Shown: positions 42,209 to 52,244, numbered from the stretch's first letter. The stretch is DNA of 64,000 nucleotides from Janthinobacterium aquaticum (GCF_009208565.1 NZ_WFLK01000008.1:124001-188000); one strand, 5' to 3'. The notes: a model not told the origin generated them from the sequence alone. Numbers and translations: made by a program.

Positions 42209-42664
42209 ATGAGCCAAACTATCGAGAACACCATGGAGTCCGAACCAGCGCCAGGCGAGCGTCGCCAGAACGACGGGGCCGCGCCTGAACCTGCCCGCAA
42301 GCTCAATTTGCTGGTGGTCGACGACAACCCCGAGGTCGGCGAATCGCTGGCCATGTTGCTCGAAGCGTTTGGCCACAACACCGTGGTGGTGCGCAACTGG
42401 CAGATGGCCGTCGAACAGGTCAAGCTGTGCGTGCCCGACGCCGTTTATCTGGACATTGAAATGCCCGGCATCAGCGGCATTGAAATCGGCCGCCGCCTGC
42501 ACAACAACCCCGACACCGCCAACGCCGTGCTGATCGCCGTCACCGGCCACAGCCTGCCGATGTATATGGACGATGCGCTGGCCGTGGGCTTTCGCCACTT
42601 CCTGGTCAAGCCGGCGCGGCTGGAAGATATTGCCGCCACGTTGGCGTCGGTGATGGCGGGCTGA
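42209..42664 (+). CDS. Single-domain response regulator (CheY-like)
   Basis: 151 aa: a short charged N-terminal tail and one receiver domain with LLVVDDNPEVGESLAMLL (acidic pair), YLDIEMPGISGIEIGRRL (phosphorylated Asp), IAVTGHS (Thr/Ser switch) and FLVKPARLED (Lys). There is no output domain, so it acts by protein contact or in a phosphorelay. ATG 42209 is preferred; ATG 42233 is an alternative. The next gene, an acetyltransferase, begins 7 nt later, so they are probably one operon. No partner kinase is nearby. Confidence 0.88.
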   Translation: MSQTIENTMESEPAPGERRQNDGAAPEPARKLNLLVVDDNPEVGESLAMLLEAFGHNTVVVRNWQMAVEQVKLCVPDAVYLDIEMPGISGIEIGRRLHNNPDTANAVLIAVTGHSLPMYMDDALAVGFRHFLVKPARLEDIAATLASVMAG

Positions 42665-42671
42665 GTTCAGC

Positions 42672-43235
42672 GTGAACCTTCCTGGCGTCCTGCTCAGCGA
42701 GCGCCTCGCGTTGGTGCTGGCCAGTCGCGAAGATGGCGATGCCGTGTTGCATTACCGCGAACTGAACCGGGAACATCTGGCCCAGTGGGAGCCGCAGCGC
42801 AGCGCGTCGTATTACACCGCAGAGGCGGTCGGCCAGCATCTGCTGCAGATCGAGCAGCAGCATGCCGCCGGCGCCGCCCTGCATTTCCTGCTGCGCCTGC
42901 ACGATAGCGCCGACATCGTGGGCCAGTGCAGCTTCACCAATATCATCCGCGGCCCGTTCCAGGCCTGCCATCTTGGCTTTTCTCTCGGACACATCTGGCA
43001 AGGCAAGGGGCTGATGCGCGAGGCGCTCAAGCTGGCCATTGCGCATATGTTTGAAGTGCAGCAACTGCACCGCATCATGGCCAACTATCAGCCGGCCAAT
43101 ATCAACAGCGAAAAATTACTGCACAGCCTGGGCTTTGAGTGCGAAGGGCTGGCGCGGCAGTATCTCAATATCAATGGCCGCTGGGCCGACCATGTGCTGA
43201 CATCGCTGATCAATACGGGCTGCATCGCGGCTTGA
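42672..43235 (+). CDS. GNAT acetyltransferase, RimJ/RimL type
   Basis: 187 aa, GTG start 7 nt after the response-regulator stop. GNAT fold of the RimJ/RimL subgroup: LLSERLALVLASREDGDAVL, then HLGFSLGHIWQGKGLMREAL with the acetyl-CoA-binding loop (QGKGLMREAL), and LHRIMANYQPANINSEKLLH with LGFECEG. These enzymes acetylate N-termini of ribosomal proteins or small amines. The substrate is not known here. Confidence 0.85.
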   Translation: MNLPGVLLSERLALVLASREDGDAVLHYRELNREHLAQWEPQRSASYYTAEAVGQHLLQIEQQHAAGAALHFLLRLHDSADIVGQCSFTNIIRGPFQACHLGFSLGHIWQGKGLMREALKLAIAHMFEVQQLHRIMANYQPANINSEKLLHSLGFECEGLARQYLNINGRWADHVLTSLINTGCIAA

Positions 43236-43486
43236 ATCGCATCGTCAGGAATCTTCGGCCGGCTCATGGACGCAGACAAACCCGCCTGCCTGCGCCATTT
43301 CATCGCCTGGCTGGAATCGGCGCGGCGCCCGGGCCCCGCAAGCACTATTGTAGATATTCACGCGGGCAGAACATGGATGTGCCATAGCGTTACACCACGC
43401 TTGGGCGGCCACTTTATAGGGAAGCACATTCCCTGTTGAAATGGCTACGATACATGCAGTCACCATTTCCATGAAAGGACTGCAAC

Positions 43487-44416
43487 ATGTTATCCCGCGA
43501 TACCCAACAATTTATCCAGCAATGGAATGCCATTTCTAACGATGTCGGCGCCGCCCTGCTTGGCCGGGCGGACGCCACCGCCATGGCCAATATGCGTGCT
43601 GCCTACAATGACGTGCTGGCGCAAAATATGCCACCTCCCGGCTTGACGTTCGAGCCGGTCACAATCGGCGGCGTTTCTGGAACGCTCATCACCCCTGAGC
43701 AGTTGCTCACCGATGCAGTAGCGGTGTACATCCATGGCGGCGCTTATCTCGTCGGCGACCCGAGCGGCTATCTCGGAATCGGCGGCAACTATGCGCAGGC
43801 GTTGGGCGCACGGGTCTATCTACCGGCCTACAGACTGGCACCCGAGCATCCCTTTCCTGCCGCCCTGGACGATAGCCTGGCGTTTTACAGCGGCCTGCTT
43901 GAATCCGGTATTGCTGCACAAAAAATTGTGCTGATCGGCGAATCGGCAGGCGGCGCGCTCGTCGTGACAACGATGGTAGCGGCGCGCGCGCAGCATCTGC
44001 CGCTGCCAGCGGCTGGCGTCGCCATTTCGCCGTGGGTCAACCTGCAGCACACCGGCACCTCAATGCGCACCCGCGACGGCATCGACCCGACGGTCTCGAA
44101 GGCGGGTCTGGACATTATGGCCGGGTTTTTCCTTGGCGGCGCCGCGCCCGATGAGCCCCTGGCGTCGCCGGTGTTTGCCGATGTGACCGGATTGCCGCCG
44201 ATCATGATCCAGATCGGCGAATCCGAAGTCATGCTCAGCGACGCCTTGCGCCTGGCCACGCACCTGGCAGAAAGCGGCGTACGCGTGACGCTGGAGTCGT
44301 GGCCAGGCATGTTTCACGCCTGGCACTTCATGGGAAATAAGCAGTCGCAAGCTGTTGCAGCCTTGCGTAGCAGTGTCGCATTTATTGCCAGTGCGCTGGA
44401 CGGCACTGCGACCTGA
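43487..44416 (+). CDS. Alpha/beta hydrolase, hormone-sensitive-lipase-type esterase
   Basis: 309 aa. Oxyanion-hole motif HGGAY (in VYIHGGAYLVGDPSG), nucleophile elbow GESAGG with the Ser, LAPEHPFPAALDD, an acidic residue in IQIGESEVMLSDA and His in WPGMFHAWHF complete the triad. No signal peptide, so cytosolic. AAAGGA precedes ATG 43487. It faces a convergent LysR gene with only 9 bases between them. Likely acts on small acyl esters; specificity unknown. Confidence 0.88.
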   Translation: MLSRDTQQFIQQWNAISNDVGAALLGRADATAMANMRAAYNDVLAQNMPPPGLTFEPVTIGGVSGTLITPEQLLTDAVAVYIHGGAYLVGDPSGYLGIGGNYAQALGARVYLPAYRLAPEHPFPAALDDSLAFYSGLLESGIAAQKIVLIGESAGGALVVTTMVAARAQHLPLPAAGVAISPWVNLQHTGTSMRTRDGIDPTVSKAGLDIMAGFFLGGAAPDEPLASPVFADVTGLPPIMIQIGESEVMLSDALRLATHLAESGVRVTLESWPGMFHAWHFMGNKQSQAVAALRSSVAFIASALDGTAT

Positions 44417-44425
44417 ATCGCGATG

Positions 44426-45328
44426 CTAGAGCGGTGCGCGTTGCCATGCCCCGGCCAGAAAGTCGATGAACAGGCGCACCTTGGGCGACAAGTGCTTGCG
44501 TACCGGATAGACAATGCGGATCGGATGCCGGGCCGTCTGATAGTCCGGCAGCAGCACGTGTAGTTGTCCTGTAGCGATAGCTTCGCGCATCAGATAGGCG
44601 GGCAGGTGAACAATGCCCATGCCGTTGACGGCGGCGCGGCACAGCACGTCGGCACTGTCGGCCTGCAAGCGGGCCGCCTTGCTGAAACTGATTTTCTGCT
44701 CATCGCGCTGAAATGCCCACGGCAGCGACCGGCCCGCACTGGCAAAGAACAGGCACTGATGGGCGTGCAAGTCGTCCGGGGTGGCTATCGGTCCCGCCGC
44801 TGCCAGATAAGCTGGCGCTGCACAGGTGAGCATCGCCTCACTGGCGATAGTCTTTGAAATCAAACTGGAGTCGTATTTCGGTTCACCTATGCGCAAGGCG
44901 ACATCGAAGCCTTCGTCGATCAGATCCACCAGACGGTCGCTGAACGCCACTTCGGTGCGCAGTTCCGGCCATTGCTGCAAAAAGCGCTCGACGATGGGCA
45001 TGACATACAGTTGCCCAAGCACCAGCGGCAGGCTGATGCGCAGCAAGCCCGTGTGGGCCTCGCTGCGCGTCGCCATCATGGACTCCGCTTCTTCCAGTTC
45101 TTCGAGTATGAGCAGGCAGCGCGCGTAAAAAGCGCGGCCGTCGTCGGTCAGGCTGAAGCTGCGTGGGGTTCGGTTGAACAGCCGCACATGCAGCCTTTCT
45201 TCCAGTCGAACAATGCTCTTGCCTATGGCAGAGCGGGTCAGCCCGGTCTGCGCCGTCGCAGCAGTGTAACCACCAGCTTTGCTCACGGCGACAAAGGTGG
45301 CGATGTCGTTGATATTGCCAAGTGCCAA
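44426..45328 (-). CDS. LysR-family transcriptional regulator
   Basis: 300 aa. N-terminal winged helix-turn-helix (IATFVAVSKAGGYTAATAQT; AIGKSIVRLEERLHVRLFNR) and a C-terminal periplasmic-binding-like effector domain (LLRISLPLVLGQLYVMPIVE; FDVALRIGEP). A TTG start at 45328 fits the normal LysR N-terminus and has a G-rich site 4 nt upstream; no ATG is available at that point. Convergent with the esterase gene; its target may lie elsewhere, because LysR targets are usually divergent and the gene upstream (GH12-like) is the divergent one, 117 bases away. Confidence 0.9.
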   Translation of the reverse strand: MALGNINDIATFVAVSKAGGYTAATAQTGLTRSAIGKSIVRLEERLHVRLFNRTPRSFSLTDDGRAFYARCLLILEELEEAESMMATRSEAHTGLLRISLPLVLGQLYVMPIVERFLQQWPELRTEVAFSDRLVDLIDEGFDVALRIGEPKYDSSLISKTIASEAMLTCAAPAYLAAAGPIATPDDLHAHQCLFFASAGRSLPWAFQRDEQKISFSKAARLQADSADVLCRAAVNGMGIVHLPAYLMREAIATGQLHVLLPDYQTARHPIRIVYPVRKHLSPKVRLFIDFLAGAWQRAPL

Positions 45329-45445
45329 AGAGCCCCCGTGCTAGTGCGTCGAGGCAATTGTAGCAGGTGGGTCAGACCTTGCATCGGCCATGGTTGGCAG
45401 TGAAATGCGATACTGGAGAAAACCACTTTCCATACAGGTGCATGC

Positions 45446-46279
45446 ATGCGCAGCAAACCATTGCAACCGACACGACACCCGCGCTTGCTGCCCGCCCTGT
45501 GCGCCATCGCCGCGGTTTTGCTGCCTGCTGGCGCGCATGCAGATACCGCGCTAGCCGACCCTGCGCATCCGGCCGACCAGCACCTCTACGCCGGCCAGTA
45601 CGACCTGGCGACCAATCTCTGGGGTATCCGTGACGCCGGCAGCGCGTGGGCGGTCGGTCTCTTTACGCATGCGCCGTCGAGCATGGATGGCGCCGGCTAC
45701 ACTTGGTCAGGCGTCGGCGGCAGCAGCGACAGCGTGAAGGCTTATGCCAGCGTGCGTTACGGCGCCAGCAACCAGCACAATGTGCCTGGTGAATCGGGTC
45801 TGCCTTATCTCCTGGGTGACAATCAGCGCAACATTAACGTCGCATGGGATTTCACGGCCGATAGTATCGACGGCAAATACAACCACACGCTCGACATCTT
45901 CTTCAACGCCAGCGCGAGCATGAAACAGACGGAGATCCGCGGCGAAATCATGATCATCACCGAATCGTCTCAGGATGCCCGGACGCATGGCTGGGGCGCC
46001 AGGGACAGCCGGCCATTCCTCATCGGACCCGAGACCTGGTACGTATGGCAAGCCACGCAAACATCGCATGGCCACAGCTGGCACGTGACGCAGTTCCGCA
46101 AGCGCGTCGACAGCCGCTCGTTCCACCACAACCTGAAGGATTTTTTTGCCGAGGCCGCTACGCGCCGCCCCGACATTTTCGGCCCTGCCAATTACGTCAT
46201 GATGGTCGAGGCCGGCACGGAAATCAAAACCGGCGCCGGTAGGGTGGTACTGGACAGGTATCGCGTCAAGGTCGATTGA
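45446..46279 (+). CDS. Secreted GH12-like (endoglucanase fold) protein
   Basis: 277 aa with a signal peptide (cleavage near residue 32, after GAHA). The body resembles glycoside hydrolase family 12: NLWG near residue 57, NVAWDF, YNHTLDIFFNA, GEIMIITES with candidate nucleophile Glu 167, a Trp-rich strand (ETWYVWQATQTSHGHSW) and VEAGTEIKTGAG with candidate acid/base Glu 259 (compare AGTEPFTG in GH12). If active it would cleave beta-1,4-glucan or xyloglucan. This assignment comes from motif reading and needs a profile search; the Trp of the classical EIMIWL is replaced. Divergent from the LysR gene. Confidence 0.6.
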   Translation: MRSKPLQPTRHPRLLPALCAIAAVLLPAGAHADTALADPAHPADQHLYAGQYDLATNLWGIRDAGSAWAVGLFTHAPSSMDGAGYTWSGVGGSSDSVKAYASVRYGASNQHNVPGESGLPYLLGDNQRNINVAWDFTADSIDGKYNHTLDIFFNASASMKQTEIRGEIMIITESSQDARTHGWGARDSRPFLIGPETWYVWQATQTSHGHSWHVTQFRKRVDSRSFHHNLKDFFAEAATRRPDIFGPANYVMMVEAGTEIKTGAGRVVLDRYRVKVD

Positions 46280-46326
46280 ATCACGACTGAAGCCGCGTTG
46301 GAAAATAAGAAAAACCGTTAGAAAAT

Positions 46327-46364
46327 ACAAAAAAAGGGTTACAAGCCGAAGCATGTAACCCTTT
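46327..46364 (-). terminator. Terminator of tRNA-His
   Basis: AAAGGGTTACA (46333-46343) pairs with TGTAACCCTTT (46354-46364); on the minus strand it is followed by a long T-run, 20 nt after the tRNA-His 3' end. It may also end the convergent GH12-like gene. Confidence 0.85.
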
Positions 46365-46383
46365 GATTTTCCTACTCATTCTG

Positions 46384-46460
46384 TGGGGTGGCTGATGGGG
46401 CTCGAACCCACGACAACAGGAATCACAATCCTGGACTCTACCAACTGAGCTACAGCCACC
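46384..46460 (-). tRNA. tRNA-His (GUG)
   Basis: On the minus strand the gene begins GGTGGCTGTAGCTCAGTTGG; the anticodon loop TTGTGAT carries GTG, and the T-loop is GGTTCGAGCC. The acceptor stem closes with CAGCCACC followed by encoded CCA, and the extra G at position -1 pairs with C73, the tRNA-His identity mark. Confidence 0.97.
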
Positions 46461-46594
46461 ACTGTCTTACTAACTACCTTGTTTAGCTGTTTTGCTGAAC
46501 AGGTGCCGAATTATACAAAGAAACCCAGCGAACTTGCAAATATAAATGCGATCTTTTTTTACTTTTCGATAGATTGCATGAATGGCATCTTGAT

Positions 46595-47443
46595 CTACAC
46601 CGACAGGTGGGCCACGGGCGGGTGCCAGCCGAGCAGTCCGTCGAATGCTTGCTGCAGTGATGCGACGGTAGCGGTGGTGTAGCCCTGCATGTGCGGTGCA
46701 GTGATATCGGCGCGGCGCAGGCCGGCGGCGTCGAGCAGGCGGGCCAGCTGGCGGGCGACGGCTTCGCCGGTGTCGATCAGGATAATCGGCTGCTGGGTAT
46801 GGCTGCGCACGATGCGCTCGATCGCTTGCTGCACGAAAGGGTAGTGGGTACAGCCGAGCACCAGTGTGTCGGCGCCTTGCGCCAGTACAGGGGCAATATA
46901 GCGTTCGAGCATGGCGCTGGTGGCGTCGTCGGCGTCGCTGCCCAGGGCGCATTGCTCGATGCGGTCGGCCAGGCCGATGCACGGCTGCAAGATGAACGTG
47001 GCGCCGGTGGCCGCGCTGACCTGTTCGCGCAGGGCCAGCAGCTTTTCGCCGCGCAGGGTGCGCTCGGTTGCCAGCACGCCGATGGTGCCGTTGCGGCTGG
47101 CCGTTGCCGCTGGTTTGAGGCCAGGCTCGACACCGACGATGGGCAGCTCCGGGTAGCGCGCGCGCAGCGCCTTGATGGCGGCGATGGTGGCGGTGTTGCA
47201 GGCCACCACCAGCGCCTTGCTGCCCTGCGCAAGCAGAAAGGCGGCAATTGCCAGCGAACGGTCGATTACCTGCTGCTCGGTCTTGTCGCCATACGGCGCG
47301 TAGGCCGAGTCGGCCACGTAGATCAGGTCTTCCAGCGGCAGCTGGTCGCGGATATGGCGCAGCACGGACAGGCCGCCGACGCCGGAGTCGAAGATGCCGA
47401 CCGGCAGCTTGATGGCTGCGCCGTCACTTGGGGTTGAAGTCAT
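46595..47443 (-). CDS. murI: Glutamate racemase
   Basis: Interconverts L- and D-glutamate, supplying D-Glu for peptidoglycan. 282 aa; VGIFDSGVGGLSVLRHIRDQ at the N-terminus (with the DSG motif), ALVVACNTATIAAIK holding the first catalytic Cys, VLGCTHYPF holding the second, and GVEPGLKPAA. Usual length. A terminator separates it from the fumarase gene upstream, so it probably has its own promoter, although the space is only about 60 bases. Confidence 0.96.
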   Translation of the reverse strand: MTSTPSDGAAIKLPVGIFDSGVGGLSVLRHIRDQLPLEDLIYVADSAYAPYGDKTEQQVIDRSLAIAAFLLAQGSKALVVACNTATIAAIKALRARYPELPIVGVEPGLKPAATASRNGTIGVLATERTLRGEKLLALREQVSAATGATFILQPCIGLADRIEQCALGSDADDATSAMLERYIAPVLAQGADTLVLGCTHYPFVQQAIERIVRSHTQQPIILIDTGEAVARQLARLLDAAGLRRADITAPHMQGYTTATVASLQQAFDGLLGWHPPVAHLSV

Positions 47444-47450
47444 ATAGGCC

Positions 47451-47491
47451 GATAAAATAAAAAACGCCGCGCTGAGATTGCCGCGCGGCGT
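47451..47491 (-). terminator. Terminator after fumarase gene
   Basis: ACGCCGCGC (47464-47472) and GCGCGGCGT (47483-47491) form a 9-bp stem; on the minus strand a T-rich tract follows. Confidence 0.85.
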
Positions 47492-47506
47492 GGAGGGTTT
47501 TACGGC

Positions 47507-49048
47507 TTAGGCCACCGTGACAGGAATCTTGCTCACGCTATTGAGCTGCTCGATTTTTGCCTGCCATTCTTTCGGGCCGGTGTTGTGTACCGAGGTGCCC
47601 TTGGCGTCGACCGCCACCGTCACTGGCATGTCGACTACGTCGAACTCGTAGATCGCTTCCATGCCCATGTCGGCAAAGCCCAGCACTTTCGCGCCCTTGA
47701 TGGCTTTCGACACCAGGTAGGCCGAACCGCCGACAGCCATCAGGTAGGCCGACTGGTGTTTCTGGATCGACTCGATGGCAACCGGGCCGCGCTCGGCCTT
47801 GCCGATCATGGCGATCAGGCCGGTTTTTTCCAGCATCATGTCGGTGAACTTGTCCATGCGCGTGGCGGTGGTCGGGCCGGCTGGGCCGACGACTTCGTCG
47901 CGTACCGGATCGACCGGGCCGACGTAATAGATCACGCGGTTCTTGAAGTCCACTGGCAGCTCTTCGCCCTTTGCCAGCATGTCCTGGATGCGCTTGTGGG
48001 CAGCGTCGCGGCCGGTCAGCATTTTGCCGTTCAGCAGCAGGGTCTGGCCCGGGGTCCACGAAGCGACTTCTTCTTTGGTCAGTGTGTTCAAATCAACGCG
48101 CTTCGACTTTTCGGTGTCCGGCGCCCACGATACGTCAGGCCAGGTCGACAGCGGTGGCGGCGTCATGTAGGCAGGGCCCGAGCCGTCGAGCACGAAGTGG
48201 CCGTGGCGGGTGGCGGCGCAGTTCGGGATCATGGCCACCGGCTTGGAGGCGGCGTGGGTCGGGTGCATCATGATTTTCACGTCCAGCACGGTCGTCAGGC
48301 CGCCCAGGCCTTGCGCGCCGATGCCCAGCGAGTTGATTTTGTCGCACAGCTCGATACGCAGTTCTTCCAGCTTGTTCTGCGGGCCGCGTTGCTTGAGTTC
48401 GTACATGTCGATGTCTTCCATCAACACTTCCTTGGCCATCAGCATGGCTTTCTCGGCCGTGCCGCCGATGCCGATGCCCAGCATGCCAGGCGGGCACCAG
48501 CCTGCGCCCATGGTCGGCACCGTTTTCATGACCCAGTCCACCAGCGAATCGGACGGATTCATCATGATCATCTTCGACTTGTTCTCCGAGCCGCCGCCCT
48601 TGGCTGCGACCTTGACGTCGACCGTGTTGCCTTCAACCAGTTCCATGTGCACCACGGCTGGCGTGTTGTCCTTGGTATTCTTGCGGTCGAAATGCGGGTC
48701 GGCCACGATCGAGGCGCGCAGCTTGTTGTCGTCGAAGTTGTAGGCGCGGCGCACGCCTTCGTTGACGGCGTCGGTGACGGTGCCGGTAAAGCCTTCAAAG
48801 CGCACGCCCATGCCGATTTTCAGGAAGACGTTGACGATACCGGTGTCCTGGCAGATCGGACGCTTGCCTTCCGCGCACATGCGCGAGTTGGTCAGGATTT
48901 GCGCGATCGCATCTTTCGCCGCCGGGCTTTGCTCGGACTCATAGGCGCGGGCCAGGTGTTCGATGTAATCGGCAGGGTGGTAGTAGCTAATGTACTGCAA
49001 CGCTGCGGCAACGGATTCGATCAGGTCTTCTTGCTTTATGACAGTCAT
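47507..49048 (-). CDS. Class I fumarate hydratase (iron-sulfur)
   Basis: Hydrates fumarate to L-malate in the TCA cycle. 513 aa of the oxygen-sensitive [4Fe-4S] class (FumA/FumB type), with alpha domain (RPICQDTGIVNVFLKIGMGV; AKGGGSENKSKM) and beta domain (VGPAGPTTATRMDKFTDMML; GKAERG) in one chain. Cluster Cys candidates are in CQDTG, GWCPPG and NCAATRHG. It follows the yqhA-like gene by 42 nt in the same direction, so the two are probably co-transcribed. Class II fumarase is not in the window. Confidence 0.93.
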   Translation of the reverse strand: MTVIKQEDLIESVAAALQYISYYHPADYIEHLARAYESEQSPAAKDAIAQILTNSRMCAEGKRPICQDTGIVNVFLKIGMGVRFEGFTGTVTDAVNEGVRRAYNFDDNKLRASIVADPHFDRKNTKDNTPAVVHMELVEGNTVDVKVAAKGGGSENKSKMIMMNPSDSLVDWVMKTVPTMGAGWCPPGMLGIGIGGTAEKAMLMAKEVLMEDIDMYELKQRGPQNKLEELRIELCDKINSLGIGAQGLGGLTTVLDVKIMMHPTHAASKPVAMIPNCAATRHGHFVLDGSGPAYMTPPPLSTWPDVSWAPDTEKSKRVDLNTLTKEEVASWTPGQTLLLNGKMLTGRDAAHKRIQDMLAKGEELPVDFKNRVIYYVGPVDPVRDEVVGPAGPTTATRMDKFTDMMLEKTGLIAMIGKAERGPVAIESIQKHQSAYLMAVGGSAYLVSKAIKGAKVLGFADMGMEAIYEFDVVDMPVTVAVDAKGTSVHNTGPKEWQAKIEQLNSVSKIPVTVA

Positions 49049-49090
49049 GGTGTTCTCGCGAGATATAAGAAGGATGAAACTGGTTAGTGC

Positions 49091-49711
49091 TTAGTGCGGT
49101 TGACGCGCCTGGTTCTGCGTCACGGTCATGATGCGGTCGGTATAGGCAATCGCCATGGCCGACAGGATGAAGACCATGTGAATGACCGTCTGTGCGATCA
49201 CCACGTTCGGTTCCTTCGCGTAAGCGTTGGCGTTGATAAACGTTTTGAGCAGGTGAATCGAGGAGATGCCGATAATGGCCATCGCCAGCTTGGTTTTGAG
49301 CACAGACGCATTGACGTGCGACAGCCATTCCGGCTGATCCGGATGGTCATCCAGGTGCATGCGCGAGACGAACGTTTCGTAGCCGCCAATAATGACCATG
49401 ATCAGCAGGTTCGAGATCATCACCACGTCGATCAGGCCCAGCACCACCAGCATGATGGTCGCTTCATTGAGCTTGACCGGTGGCGCCACGCCAGGCACGG
49501 TCACGGCGCTGATCACGTGCTGCAGTGCGGCGTCGTTGCCGAACACGGCGCCGATCAGGTCCGACAGTTCTACCCAGAAATGAAATACATAGACGCATTG
49601 CGCAAGGATCAGCCCCAGGTACAGCGGCAGCTGCAGCCAGCGCGACATGAAGATGAAGGCAGACAGCGGATGCAGCTTGGGGTTTTTAGGCTTGTGTGAG
49701 TGGTCGGTCAT
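49091..49711 (-). CDS. YqhA/UPF0114-family membrane protein
   Basis: 206 aa with about four membrane helices: FMSRWLQLPLYLGLILAQCV, the helix around IMLVVLGLIDVVMISNLLIM and IIGGYETFVSR (UPF0114 signature), one at LAMAIIGISSIHLLKTFINA, and one at VIHMVFILSAMAIAYTD. Longer than E. coli YqhA. Biochemical function is unknown for the family. Likely first gene of an operon with fumarase. The 275 bases upstream, to acs, hold no gene. Confidence 0.88.
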   Translation of the reverse strand: MTDHSHKPKNPKLHPLSAFIFMSRWLQLPLYLGLILAQCVYVFHFWVELSDLIGAVFGNDAALQHVISAVTVPGVAPPVKLNEATIMLVVLGLIDVVMISNLLIMVIIGGYETFVSRMHLDDHPDQPEWLSHVNASVLKTKLAMAIIGISSIHLLKTFINANAYAKEPNVVIAQTVIHMVFILSAMAIAYTDRIMTVTQNQARQPH

Positions 49712-49986
49712 GATGTTGGAGGTGTCGTGGGATTAATACCATTTTTCGGCATGCCCGACATTTTACACTTGCTGTTCGTCACTGCGCTTGCCTGACCGAC
49801 AGAAGTTTATCTTGATGAAACACCAGAGAACCCCATATGAACAGGCGGCAGCCAGGCTGTCGGCTTGACGCCCGTCAAGGTTGGCAATTATGGTTAGAAT
49901 GAGGAGAGTAAAAGACCAGCCTGTAAGGCGTCCGTAAGACGCTGGGCATATGGTACGAGGAAACAATTACTACACTGGAGACTAGC

Positions 49987-51990
49987 ATGGCTACAGAGAA
50001 CCAAGGGCAGGGCACGCAGCAGCAAGGACCTGAAGAGTCGCGTATTTTCGAGCCGTCGGCAGCGTTTGCCGCACAGGCCACCATTTCGGGCATGGACGCC
50101 TACAAGGCCATGGTGGCAGAGGCCGAGCAAGACTATGAAGGCTTCTGGGCCAAGCTGGCGCGCGAAAACCTGAGCTGGAAAAAACCGTTTACCCGCACCC
50201 TCAACGAAGACAATGCGCCGTTCTACAAATGGTTTGAAGACGGCCAGCTGAACGTGTCGTACAACTGCCTGGACCGCAATATCGAAAACGGCCACGGCGA
50301 CAAGACCGCCATCATCTTCGAAGCCGACGACGGCACCGTCACCAAAGCCAGCTACAAGGAACTGCACGAGAAGGTATGCAAGTTCGCCAACGGCTTGAAA
50401 GCCAAGGGCATTGCCAAGGGCGACCGCGTGATCATCTATATGTCGATGTCGGTCGAAGGCGTGGCTGCCATGCAGGCCTGCGCGCGTATCGGCGCCACCC
50501 ACTCGGTGGTGTTCGGCGGCTTCTCGGCCAAGTCCTTGCAGGAACGCATTATCGACGCTGGCGCCGTGGCCGTCATTACCGGCGATGAACAGCTGCGTGG
50601 CGGCAAGAAGCTGCCGTTGAAATCGATCGTCGACGAAGCGCTGGCGCTGGGCGGCTGCGACTCCGTCAAAAACGTGATCGTCTACAAACGCACCGGCAGC
50701 GACATCAATTTCGTGGCCGGCCGCGACACCTGGCTGCACGAACTGGTCGAATCCCAGAGTGCGCAGTGCGAGCCGGAATGGGTCGATGCCGAGCATCCAT
50801 TGTTCATCCTCTACACATCCGGCTCGACCGGCACCCCGAAAGGCGTGCAGCACTCGAGCGGCGGCTACCTGCTGTGGGCCGCGCTGACCATGAAGTGGAG
50901 CTTCGACATCAAGCCTGCCGATGTGTTCTGGTGCACCGCTGACATCGGCTGGGTTACCGGCCACAGCTATATCGCCTATGGCCCGATGGCCGTGGGTGCC
51001 ACGCAAGTGGTATTCGAAGGCATTCCGACGTTCCCGAACGCCGGCCGCTTCTGGGAAACCATCAAGAAGCACAACGTCAGCATCTTCTATACCGCGCCGA
51101 CAGCGATCCGTTCGCTGATCAAGGCCGCCGACGTCGACCCGAAAGTCCATCCGAAGAACTACGACCTGACCAGCCTGCGCCTGCTGGGCACGGTGGGCGA
51201 GCCGATCAATCCGGAAGCGTGGATGTGGTACTACAAAAACATCGGCGGCGAAAAATGCCCGATCGTCGACACCTTCTGGCAGACCGAAACCGGCGGCCAC
51301 ATGATCACCCCGCTGCCAGGCGCCACGCCGATGGTGCCAGGCTCATGCACGCTGCCGCTGCCGGGCATTATGGCCGCCATCGTTGACGAGGCCGGCCAGG
51401 ACGTGCCGAACGGCCAGGGCGGCATTCTGGTCGTCAAGCGCCCATGGCCATCGATGATCCGCACCATCTGGAACAACCCGGACCGCTTCAAGTCCAGCTA
51501 CTTCCCGGAAGAGCTGGGCGGCAAGATGTACCTGGCCGGTGACGGCGCCATCCGCAACAAGGACACCGGCTACTTCACCATCACCGGCCGCATCGACGAC
51601 GTGCTCAACGTCTCCGGCCACCGCATGGGCACGATGGAAATCGAGTCCGCGCTGGTGGCCAACCCGCTGGTCGCCGAAGCAGCCGTCGTCGGCCGCCCGG
51701 ACGACACCACGGGCGAATCGATTTGCGCCTTCGTCGTGCTGAAACAGGCGCGCCCATCAGGCGAAGAAGCCAAGAAGCTGGCGCTGGAACTGCGCAACTG
51801 GGTCGGCAAGGAAATCGGCCCGATCGCCAAGCCAAAAGAAATCCGCTTCGGCGACAACCTGCCCAAAACCCGCTCCGGCAAAATCATGCGCCGCCTGCTG
51901 CGCGTGCTGGCCAAGGGCGAAACCATCACCCAGGACGTCTCGACACTGGAAAACCCGGCCATCCTGGAGCAGCTGAAAGAGTCATCGTAA
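49987..51990 (+). CDS. acs: Acetyl-CoA synthetase
   Basis: AMP-forming acetate-CoA ligase: acetate + ATP + CoA to acetyl-CoA. 667 aa. Adenylate-forming motifs: [74 protein letters not shown] and [14 protein letters not shown], whose Lys is the regulatory acetylation site of Acs. GGAG lies 6 nt before ATG 49987. The N-terminus is slightly longer than E. coli Acs (Gln-rich). A REP-like hairpin follows. Confidence 0.97.
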   Translation: MATENQGQGTQQQGPEESRIFEPSAAFAAQATISGMDAYKAMVAEAEQDYEGFWAKLARENLSWKKPFTRTLNEDNAPFYKWFEDGQLNVSYNCLDRNIENGHGDKTAIIFEADDGTVTKASYKELHEKVCKFANGLKAKGIAKGDRVIIYMSMSVEGVAAMQACARIGATHSVVFGGFSAKSLQERIIDAGAVAVITGDEQLRGGKKLPLKSIVDEALALGGCDSVKNVIVYKRTGSDINFVAGRDTWLHELVESQSAQCEPEWVDAEHPLFILYTSGSTGTPKGVQHSSGGYLLWAALTMKWSFDIKPADVFWCTADIGWVTGHSYIAYGPMAVGATQVVFEGIPTFPNAGRFWETIKKHNVSIFYTAPTAIRSLIKAADVDPKVHPKNYDLTSLRLLGTVGEPINPEAWMWYYKNIGGEKCPIVDTFWQTETGGHMITPLPGATPMVPGSCTLPLPGIMAAIVDEAGQDVPNGQGGILVVKRPWPSMIRTIWNNPDRFKSSYFPEELGGKMYLAGDGAIRNKDTGYFTITGRIDDVLNVSGHRMGTMEIESALVANPLVAEAAVVGRPDDTTGESICAFVVLKQARPSGEEAKKLALELRNWVGKEIGPIAKPKEIRFGDNLPKTRSGKIMRRLLRVLAKGETITQDVSTLENPAILEQLKESS

Positions 51991-52013
51991 GTCCGCAGCC
52001 GACGCCAGGGTAG

Positions 52014-52061
52014 GTCGGATTAGCCGGGCCGCGCAGGCGGGCTTCGCCCGCGTAATCCGAC
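52014..52061. repeat. REP-like palindrome, TAATCCGAC family
   Basis: GTCGGATTA (52014-52022), inner hairpin GCGGGC-TTC-GCCCGC, TAATCCGAC (52053-52061). Third locus of the family in the window. Confidence 0.85.
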
Positions 52062-52155
52062 AACATTGCCAGCATTGGCAATATTCTCTGCCGCCGCCTA
52101 TCCCGGCGGCAGATGAGGTGTTGGTTCGAAGACCTTTACTCCAAAGTAAATATCT

Positions 52156-52184
52156 TTGGCACCCCAGCGTTTCCCTGCTATAAT
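52156..52184 (+). promoter_or_regulatory. Promoter of tRNA-Ser
   Basis: TTGGCA (52156-52161), a 17-nt spacer, TATAAT (52179-52184), with TGC extending the -10. The tRNA begins about 54 nt after the expected start point. Confidence 0.85.
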
Positions 52185-52244
52185 CTGCGGCTTCGCGACA
52201 AGCGAAAACAGTACGCAATGCAAGAAATTGCCGCATTGCCTGCA

